From Zarea fungicola (lineage: Eukaryota; Ascomycota; Sordariomycetes; Hypocreales; Cordycipitaceae), in the NCBI GenBank assembly GCA_900169235.1, contig FWCC01000137.1, forward strand, positions 1-64,000: a DNA stretch of 64,000 bases, given 5' to 3'. The stretch's first letter is position 1, and every line of letters starts with the position of its first letter. The translations under genes and the position numbers were made by a program. This document shows positions 56,503 to 64,000 of the stretch, one piece after another. The notes beneath the pieces were generated by a model. The model did not search any database. It saw only the letters and a list, made by a program, of their open reading frames with translations, and was not told where the DNA came from.

Positions 56503-57936
56503 GGCGGGCGAGTTGTGGCGAGTTGTCTGCCTATGTGATGTCGTTTTGACGGCGGCTCTACTGTCTCGCGTAAACCGTTGTTGCAACCAGTGACGGGCTT
56601 GCTACCAAGTTATCTGTCACAGAGGAGAATCGCCAAGAGAAATGAGCTGTCGAGAAAATGGAGGACGACTCAGGTTTATCGTGATTAGAGTGCGTCTCAG
56701 TATCACGGCGTAAACGGATAAGCCGAGTTCACCAAATGGCAGGGCGTCGTATTGGTTACAGGATGTGATGCTTCAAGAGATAAAAAAAAGAAAACAAATG
56801 GGTATCAAGTGTAACAAGCGAAACAAGACAAATTCACCCACACCGATGGGTTCGTCTTACTTTTTAAACCAAAACTCTATACAGCCGAGGAAAAAGCAAG
56901 AGCCAGTTGATTCCTGTGCCGTCACCCACATGAGGCACAATAGCCGGAAAGCCAACTATCCGAACCTTGTCAGCCCGCAGTTTTTGGTTTGTCTGTGCTT
57001 TGCTGTCACCGCCACAAACTGACTGACCATGACTTTTTCAATCCACCAACGGGCGCCACGTTAACGGTAAAGTAAGCTCATTTTACCTTTAAGAAAAATG
57101 TCCACATGTATTCTTATCACTGTTTCATCGAGTTTTCTCTTTGCAAAGACTGCTTCTAGGGTAAGTAATGGGAGGGAGAAGTGTCACCGCAAGTTGCAGG
57201 TGTTTCCAAGACAGAGTCTTGAAACAAGGCTGCATGCTGCCATATGCACGAGTCCCTCTCTCCAGAGCCTGACTGGCCCAAGTACCGGGTGCGGCACCAT
57301 CTAATTTTGGTTCTCGCGCTGGCTCTGTTGCTATTTCTGTTTAGGCCGCCGTGCTCACCACGCCCGCTACTCTCTTGGGTTAGTCGTTGGGACGAGGCTA
57401 CAACAGCTAGCGGGGATTACCCATGTAAGCTTCTAGGTCCAGCATTGTTGGCCAATTGATTCCTCAATTATTTACTAAATTGTGACATGGCAGGTTTCAT
57501 CATGTCTTTCTATCTGCATGACTGAGAATCGGAGCGTGCACGTTGGTTGAGTGGAAAGCTGCAGTACTGGGCAAATGACGCGCTAGAATGACACGATGAT
57601 GATGGATAATGTCTTGCTAATGATTGAATCAAGCACCAGATCATTCCATACGCGTTCAGCAGATGATGCATATGCCTCTGGACACCAACCACAACCACAT
57701 CAATCATGTACATTGATCAGACCGTAATATGAAATCATGTGAAATCTTGATATTACACTATATATAAAATACCAAATGGCAAACATACCAAAAACGCCGT
57801 CGCTGAGGCTCTGGATTAACCTAATGCGAAACCCCGATCCCGTTTTTTCTTTCTTGTAATTGCTCTTTTGTTTTATACAAATAAAACTCCCGTCTTGCGC
57901 GCCTCCCCATCCCGCCTCTCCCCACGGCACACCGTC
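56503..57936. other. Upstream region of the DUF7053 gene and 3' flank of cdc73
   Basis: About 1.4 kb. The side near 56503 should be the DUF7053 promoter and the side near 57936 the cdc73 3' UTR. Small open frames show no domains. Confidence 0.6.
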
Positions 57937-59312
57937 TTATATAGACGTCGGCGCTCCATCCTTCCTCCATCCCTTGGATCGCATATTCAGCTCAATCGTC
58001 TTCCAAATCGACTCCACCGCCTCCTTGTCCCTGAACCGCGAGGCGTCAAACCCTTCGCCGCGCCATCGGTCAATGTTGGCCGTCAGCACGCGGTGGCCCC
58101 AGTCCCGGACGTTATCCGGCGCCTGGTCGCCCCTCCACCCGACAAAGATGCCCTGCACATGCTTGAACAGCTCGTTGGGGTTGCTCCACTTGTAGTTCTT
58201 GAACTGCCACGTCTGGCCCGTCGTGAAGACGGCCACGATGCGGTTCCAGTACTCGGGCTTGAACTGCTCGGGTCCTTCCACCAGGATGAAGCGCATGGGT
58301 CGGTTGGGGTCGACGGCCCGGATCACGCGCTGCACGTGCAGCATGCTGACCGTGGACGCGCCCGCGTCGGCGGGCACAAACTTGCCGTCCTCGAGGAAGG
58401 AGCGCGCGTTGGACATGCGGAGCAGAGACGAGGCCGAGGGGGAGAGGAGGATGATGGGGTCGGGTCGGCGCGTGGGGCCCTTTTGGTTGAGGGACAGGGC
58501 CGTGTTGGCCACGAGGTTGGCCGTCGACTGCGATTTGCGTTGGATAAATGGTGCGGCGAGCTTGCGTACATGTGAAAAGTCCTAAAACAAATACTTGGTT
58601 AGTTTTCTTTTTGTCGTAGCCTTGGATTGTAAGCAGAGGAAAAAAAAAAGGAACGGCAACCCACCGTAGGCTTGATTCCTCTCAGGACAGTATTCCTATC
58701 GCCCATCCGACGCTCACCGTCGTAGATGCTCGCCAATCGCGGATCCAGCGTGCCCTTTCCCGACCGCGCCTGCATCGCCGCCGCCGACAAGGACGTCGCC
58801 CCGGCCTTGTTCGCTGCTGCCGCCGCTCCACCTGCTGCACCCCCCGCGGCCGCGGCGCCACCGACGCCGCCGCTGCCTCCCGCCTCTGCCTCGTCGCCCG
58901 CCAGCGGCCTGATGTATTCCGACTCGTCGCTCGCGCCCTCCAGCCAGGTGATGAGGTCGAGACGCTCGATGAAGCCCAGGTTCTGCACCTGGGCCGCGGA
59001 CCCGGCCGCCTCGAGCGCGCCGTTGAGCGTCGTCGCCGAGGCGTTGTACTCGGGGATGGCGAGCTCGCGGTTCAGCCACGCAAAGTAGATGGAGCGCAGG
59101 TCAACGGGCTTGTCGTTGGAGATGAAGCGCGTCGCGGCGTCCATGGCCAGCGACACGGACGACGACGACTGGTCCGGGAAGAGCAGGTGGCTGGCCTGGG
59201 CGAGGGCGACCTCGGGCGAGTTTGGCTCGGCGGACGCGCTGGGCGTCAGTGTCTGGCCGCCGGCAATGGCTTGTCGCAGCCGCAGCAGTGCATCCTGTTC
59301 GGTGGCGGCCAT
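57937..59312 (-). CDS. cdc73: Paf1 complex subunit CDC73
   Basis: Two exons, 59312-58665 and 58581-57937, close in frame to 430 aa; the 83-nt intron has a GTGGGT donor and TTTAG acceptor. CDC73 (parafibromin) is a Paf1 complex subunit that couples RNA polymerase II elongation to histone modification. The N-terminal part has LRSIYFAWLNRELAIPEYN and NLGFIERLDLITWLEG, the usual CDC73 opening. An Ala/Gly-rich linker at about residues 145-180 is low-complexity. The C-terminal Ras-like domain starts around 260: PIILLSPSASSLLRMSN, RPMRFILVEGPEQFKPEYW, and FKNYKWSNPNELFKHVQGIFVGW. It ends in WKTIELNMRSKGW. Length fits fungal CDC73. Confidence 0.95.
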
Positions 59313-59990
59313 TCTTTCTGTGATGCCAATGCTTTTGTTCTGGGTGTATCACAGCCCCGGTGGGATGGTTCTAACGGAGAAGGCTTGGAAGGATTGGGGG
59401 AGCTTTCCTTTTTGGCACTGCGGATGATGCTAGTTTGGCAGGAAGTTGAAATGTGGCGCTGGAGCACAAAAGTGGCTTAGCGGCGTTTTACCTGCGTGAG
59501 AGAGAGTCAAGACGCACACGACAATAGGATTCAATAAGAGGGAGGAAGAGGGAAAAAAATATGGACTGTTGTTGTATATTTCCTCACGTCAATATTCTAT
59601 TGTGAATATTTGCCGCCGTAAGCAAATCAACTACTTGGTGCAAAGCTGGCGCAAACACCTTGTACGCATGCTAGGATCTGGTCATGCACAGAAAGAATCG
59701 ACAAGGTAGTTTGAAAGTTTTGTTTACGTATGTTTATATATGTGCTATGTATCTGGGTCTCCTCCATTGATACATCCCTCAATGAATAGAATACGGAGCA
59801 AGGACAGACCCTGTTCTTCTTTTCCCACAGTTGTACCCAAAAAAACCTGCCTGCCAAAAAATGTTGATAGTTGATAATGTAAAACATAATCGCTCAGCTC
59901 TGCCATGCTCAGAATGACCCTTAAAACGCCGACCCAAAGTCTATCATGAAATTTTTGTGTCCTTTGGATAAAATTTGCCAGGACGGTACA
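59313..59990. other. Upstream region of cdc73 and 3' flank of the leu5-type gene
   Basis: 678 bp between two genes on the minus strand. The side near 59313 should be the cdc73 promoter. I see no gene in it. Confidence 0.6.
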
Positions 59991-61326
59991 TTAAATCCCA
60001 AGAAGAAGCTTCATCCTCTCATATGTATAGAAGCTCACGGCCGCCAAGGGCACCACTTTGACATACCCAATCGTCAGGCCGACAAAGAAGCCACGGAATC
60101 CGCGCTCCTTGAAAATCATGCTAGCCGTCTCGCCGATGCGCAGTCGGTGCCCATCGCCGACGGCGCCACCGACCTGCATCCGCCGACGAATAACCTCGAG
60201 AGGATACGACGCCGTCTGCGAAATCAAGCCAGCGATGCCACCAGAGGTCAGCTCCGCCCACGAGCGCAGAGCGGCGGGCTTGCCAGGTGGGTGGTTTGCC
60301 TTTTTGGGCAGCGTAGTATGCTCGGCCACCGTCGGGTGCCGCAGCAGATCGCTCACCGTGTCGTGCGTCAAAAAGGACATACCCGCGTAGGGGAGCATGC
60401 CGAGGATCGTCGGAGAGAAGCCGCGGTAAAAGTTGACCAGGCCCCGGCGCGGCGTGACGGCCTCGACCGCCTTGGCCGTCTCATTGACAGCACCAGCGAT
60501 GGCACCCGTGGTCGCCGCGCCGCCCGGCAAGCTCGTCGTGGCGGCCGTCTTGGTCAAGGGCTGCTCGTTGTATATTTGGCGGCAGATGGAGATGAGGGGC
60601 GACCGGCCTTGGGTCTTGGTCTCAAAGGCCAGGCGGACGCGAATGACCTCGAGAGGGTATGTGAAGAAGACGGACGTGACGCCCGCCAGACTGCCGCTCA
60701 CCAGGCGGCGCAGCGGCGTCTCGTACTTTTTGCTGGGGATAATCTTGGCACGTATTTGTTCATAGGCTAGGAACTTGATGCCGGCGTAGGGGAAAATGCG
60801 GAGGAGCGTCGCGGAATGGCCGCGGAATAGACCACGGGAGCCCTCGTGGCTGTATATATCTTTCATGGCTGTCAGCACGCCAAATGACGAGCCAGTGTAT
60901 TTGGCAAACTGCGGGTTGCTGGCTTGGAAGAGAATCTTGACTCGATCGAGAGGCGCCACCAGCGTCTTGGCCTATATTGTGGTCCATTGTTAGAATGATT
61001 TCATGATTTCAGCTTTCAACAACGCTTTGCTGGCGTGCAACCAACGAATTGATCACGGACTTGCATAGTCGTCGTCGTAGTCCTAGTCGTCAGACCCGGG
61101 GCTTATGTTGGCTTACTGCGCAGCCTGCGACTCCTCCAGCGACACCCGACCGCCAGGCATAGTCCCAGGAGAATGTCTTTGTTTTCGGCATGACATTGTT
61201 TTCCTGATCAGTCGGACACAGGGACGGGTCTGTCTTGTTATGTTTCGCGGCGGCGACGCCATGCTGCGCCTTGGTCTGGGCGATTTGGGCCATGGACGAG
61301 AGGTCCGCCGCGTAGGACTGCGGCAT
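59991..61326 (-). CDS. leu5: Mitochondrial carrier of the LEU5 (coenzyme A) type
   Basis: Two exons, 61326-61117 and 60971-59991, close in frame to 396 aa; the 145-nt intron has a GTAAGC donor and ATATAG acceptor. LEU5/SLC25A42-type carriers sit in the inner mitochondrial membrane and are needed for CoA import. The three carrier signatures are [23 protein letters not shown] and YPLEVIRRRMQ. The opening [29 protein letters not shown] spans the splice site and is typical of the Leu5/Graves-disease carrier branch. The N-terminal 50 residues and a loop near 210-250 are extra. The gene is divergent from the METTL4-like gene. Substrate assignment is by family. Confidence 0.88.
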
Positions 61327-61938
61327 CGCGGGACGGTAAACGGAAAGGAACGGAGCGGGCGACCCTGTACGCTATGACAGTGACATGCCGATGTTTTCGT
61401 GCAATGCTATAGGAAAGGATAAAGGAACGACGCCCGAGTACGGGTTGCTTGTCTAATTTGTGTTGGTGCAGAAAGAAAAAGGCCAAGATGCTCTGGGAAA
61501 TGTGTCGGGTGCCACCCGCCGGATTTCTTTTTCGCGGGGAGCAAATGATAGTCGCCGTTTTGGCGATTATTCGGCTCCCCGGAAAAAGGGTGCGTCATTC
61601 GCCCTGGAGAGCCCAGTTTGCCCCCCGATTTCAGTGGTCACGCCCACTGTAAAGCCCTGTATTACAGCGGCCTGGGCTTCGAGATTTGGGGCTTGAGCCG
61701 CTAGCCCGCTTTGCCTTTGCCGAAGCCGACAGTTGCCGAGAATTATTCGTCAAGTGCACTCAAAGGCTGGCTGGCACTCATGGGCACTTTCTTCCTTCGT
61801 TTAGTCGGCGTTATGCCGAGCCTGCAAACAGTTCACACCACCACCATATCGGACTCCCGGCCGACAACGCACAAGCCTGCAACAGACATCAGACAAATCA
61901 TATCTGCAGACTATTTAGGTTTTTTTATTTTTTTATTA
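61327..61938. promoter_or_regulatory. Divergent promoter of the leu5-type and METTL4-like genes
   Basis: 612 bp between the two assumed start codons. The frame of the METTL4-like gene stays open upstream to 61711, and a TTTAG acceptor-like site lies near 61916-61920, so an upstream exon is possible. A T-rich run precedes the chosen ATG. Confidence 0.5.
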
Positions 61939-62979
61939 ATGCAGCAAGACCTTCCACCAAATGCTGCTCCGCTACCCTCCTCGATTCTCTACCGCAGCCA
62001 GGACAACGCCACCATCATCCTTGATATCCCGAGATCGCTAGAGGAGAGCCAGGTGCTTCCCGGCCTAGAGCAGTCCACAGCATGTCGGATTTACTCCTCC
62101 GCTGCCCCAATGGCGCCGTATGAGACTCCAGAGCCGGCCAATGGCCTCGGTGTTGATGCCACAACATCCCAAGCCGCTCAAATTGCAACCTTGATGACGG
62201 CAGAGCACCTCCGCAGCACTCTGCAGACTCTCTCACAGGTCTATATTGGTCCGTACTGTTTACCGCGTGAGGTACAAACAGAGGCCGACGTTTTGTGCTC
62301 CTCATCCAGTGAAACTGCTGCGCATATCCCACCTCGGGCCGAGTATCTCCATGGCTCCATACAACAGATGAAATCATCCTTTTCCCAGCGCGCGCCAAGA
62401 TTCAATCTCATAATTCTAGATCCCCCCTGGCCGAACCGCTCCGTCCGGCGCAAAACCGCGCGCTATAAGACAGCAACTTCGCTCGCTGCCATAAGGGCGC
62501 TGCTCTGCGATATCCCCGTTTCGGCGCATCTCAGCCACGACAACGGCCTAGTAGCGGTTTGGATCACCAATAAACCTCGTATCGTAGATCTTCTCTCCGC
62601 GCCGGGTGGCATCTTTGAGGAATGGGGTCTAGAACTTGTAGCGGAATGGACATGGCTCAAAGTCGCGGCGTCGGGCGAGCCCATCTTCCCTCTTGATGCA
62701 ACCTGGCGGAAGCCCTGGGAGAAGCTGCTCGTAGCGAAACGCAAGGGCCACGCCTCGCCGCCCGCGCTGGCGCCTAGAACCATCATTGCAGTACCTGATC
62801 TGCACTCGCGCAAGCCCAACCTCCGAGGCATGTTCGAGGACGTCCTTGGCCGAGAGTACACAGCCCTCGAGGTCTTTGCGCGTGGCTTGACGGCAGGATG
62901 GTGGAGTTGGGGGGACGATGTGCTCAAGTTTCAGCAACCGCAGCATTGGCATACACGTCTGCTAGATTCCCCAAAGTAG
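61939..62979 (+). CDS. METTL4-like MT-A70 family adenine methyltransferase
   Basis: A single-exon protein of 346 aa from the ATG at 61939. MT-A70 enzymes transfer a methyl group from S-adenosylmethionine to the N6 of adenine; METTL4 members act on DNA or U2 snRNA depending on species. The catalytic motif DPPW is at residues 161-164 in LIILDPPWPNRSVRRK, the form seen in METTL4 rather than METTL3/14. Downstream blocks fit the family: GLVAVWITNKPRIVDLL, LVAEWTWLKVAASGEP, KPWEKLLVAKRKG, and the end block RKPNLRGMFEDVLGREYTALEVFARGL. The N-terminal 150 residues are poorly conserved. The upstream frame is open, so the N-terminus may be longer. It converges closely (175 bp) with the uL23m gene. Confidence 0.88.
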   Translation: MQQDLPPNAAPLPSSILYRSQDNATIILDIPRSLEESQVLPGLEQSTACRIYSSAAPMAPYETPEPANGLGVDATTSQAAQIATLMTAEHLRSTLQTLSQVYIGPYCLPREVQTEADVLCSSSSETAAHIPPRAEYLHGSIQQMKSSFSQRAPRFNLIILDPPWPNRSVRRKTARYKTATSLAAIRALLCDIPVSAHLSHDNGLVAVWITNKPRIVDLLSAPGGIFEEWGLELVAEWTWLKVAASGEPIFPLDATWRKPWEKLLVAKRKGHASPPALAPRTIIAVPDLHSRKPNLRGMFEDVLGREYTALEVFARGLTAGWWSWGDDVLKFQQPQHWHTRLLDSPK

Positions 62980-63154
62980 TATTGCATACATATTTTTTTT
63001 CTTTAAATATATATTTCATATCATATACACGGCAGCCATTTTATTTTTCCTGGTCTGCGAATATGCTGCTACATGTGCGCTCATGCGCTAATAGTACAAA
63101 TGCCAAATTCCTCTACCAGTGTAGAGTAAAGTCTCTCCGGTCCTGCATCCTCGA

Positions 63155-63943
63155 TTATTGCATCGGCTTCGGCTCCGTCCTCTCAACTGACGCCTTGGCA
63201 TCCGCCTCCATTGCAATCTTCTCCGCTGCCGTCTCGCCCACGGCCCCCGTCTTGCTCTTTTGCTGCAGCAGCGCATCCCACTTGGGGTCCAGCTGCACGT
63301 CGTTGGTCCACGTCTCCCGCCCCGCGAGCAGGTCCCGCGCCATCCTGGCCAGGCTCTTGCGCTCCTTGCTCACCGCCTGCCGGCTAGCCATGGGCACGAT
63401 GCGGTTGGCCTGGTTGTACTGGTCGTCCTGGCGCTCCCGCATCATCTTCTCCCGCATCTCCCACAGCGCGTTGCTCCACGGCTCCTTGTCCTCGGGCACC
63501 TCGGGCCACTCGAACGGCTGCGCGAGCTCGACCGTCATGATCTTGAGCGGCTGCGGGCGGTACATGGACCGCTGGCGGCCCGGGCGGTCGGCCAGCGGCT
63601 GCGACTTGACGTACGACCGCACCGTCTTCACCTCGACGTTGTAGAGGTTCCACAGGTAGTCGCGGAGATCGAACTTTGTGAATTTGAGGGGCACCTGGAA
63701 GCAGGCTTCGTTGGGTGGTAGGTGTTCTTTGCGGAGGAGGGTAATGACATGGTTCGGTCTGTTATTTTTTTTTAACAGAGATTATATCTGTTAGCCTTTC
63801 TTCGAACCGCGCACACGACACACTCATCATCCCCAATTGGATCTAGAACTTGATATAAAGGTTGCTTACAAAAAGACCTGCTTCTGACCAAGCTTGAAAG
63901 CTGGTAGTAGCCGCGCGGCCGCTGTCTTGGCTGCTTCTGCCAT
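63155..63943 (-). CDS. mrp20: Mitochondrial large-subunit ribosomal protein uL23m (MRP20/L23)
   Basis: Two exons, 63943-63870 and 63758-63155, close in frame to 225 aa; the 111-nt intron has a GTAAGC donor and AACAG acceptor. uL23m sits at the exit tunnel of the mitochondrial large ribosomal subunit. The start FKLGQKQVF joins across the intron to LPNHVITLLR, then VPLKFTKFDLRDYLWNLYNVEVKTVRSYVK, the ribosomal L23 fold. A fungal C-terminal extension follows (FEWPEVPEDKEPWSNALW), ending in an Ala/Glu/Lys-rich tail. The first 20 residues are Ala/Arg/Lys-rich, as in a mitochondrial presequence. The 175-bp gap to the METTL4-like stop holds nothing else visible. Confidence 0.92.
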
Positions 63944-64000
63944 GGTGTGGTGTGTGGGAAAATGTGATGAATATGATGCCAGTCGAAGCTCCCCTGTAGT

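Noticed and set aside
1..64000. CRISPR arrays, prophage-like or viral sequences and toxin genes
   Set aside because: The window is eukaryotic nuclear DNA; I saw no regularly spaced repeats and no viral or toxin protein signatures.

Overview
This is a 64-kb piece of nuclear DNA from a filamentous ascomycete, most likely a sordariomycete of the order Hypocreales. The evidence is many short GT-AG introns (about 50-100 nt), close spacing of genes on both strands, CT-rich leaders, and protein families typical of Pezizomycotina (a FlbA-type RGS regulator, a DUF7053 protein, a DUF7924 protein and a CCG-6-like GPI protein). I see no operons, tRNA genes, rRNA genes, CRISPR arrays or intact transposons.

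Layout. The left part (1-28.3 kb) is dense: ALG5 (+), ERG1 (-), a large PPR-like protein (-), a DUF7924 protein (+), an SDR reductase (-) divergent from an aldo-keto reductase (+) with a small broken gene between them, BUB3 (-) divergent from eIF2-alpha (+), IMP2 (+), an MME1-type mitochondrial carrier (+), an unknown 514-aa protein (-), a strikingly short DCC1-like gene (-) divergent from ORC4 (+). ORC4 carries two AT-hook-like motifs and a PHD finger in front of its AAA+ module.

The middle (28,283-50,087) is a 21.8-kb stretch in which I cannot support a single protein gene. It is not an AT-rich repeat island. It holds homopolymer tracts, an unresolved NN, a few short tandem repeats, recurrent TACGGAGTA and GGTACC words, and CT-rich blocks like those seen at fungal transcription starts. 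It ends at flbA, the developmental RGS gene, whose ATG sits directly behind a good splice acceptor. The simplest reading is a very long regulatory and leader region for flbA, possibly with non-coding transcripts.

The right part (50.1-64 kb) has flbA (+), a small secreted GPI-type protein with a clear TATA box (+), a DUF7053 protein (-), CDC73 of the Paf1 complex (-), a LEU5-type CoA carrier (-), a METTL4-like MT-A70 methyltransferase (+) and mitochondrial ribosomal protein uL23m (-).

The genes are mostly housekeeping: glycosylation, sterol synthesis, mitochondrial transport and translation, spindle checkpoint, translation initiation, replication and cohesion, and transcription elongation. 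Two divergent promoters join related jobs: DCC1/ORC4 (replication) and the SDR/AKR pair (redox metabolism). All exon coordinates were derived by hand from splice consensus, reading-frame closure and family resemblance, without alignment tools.
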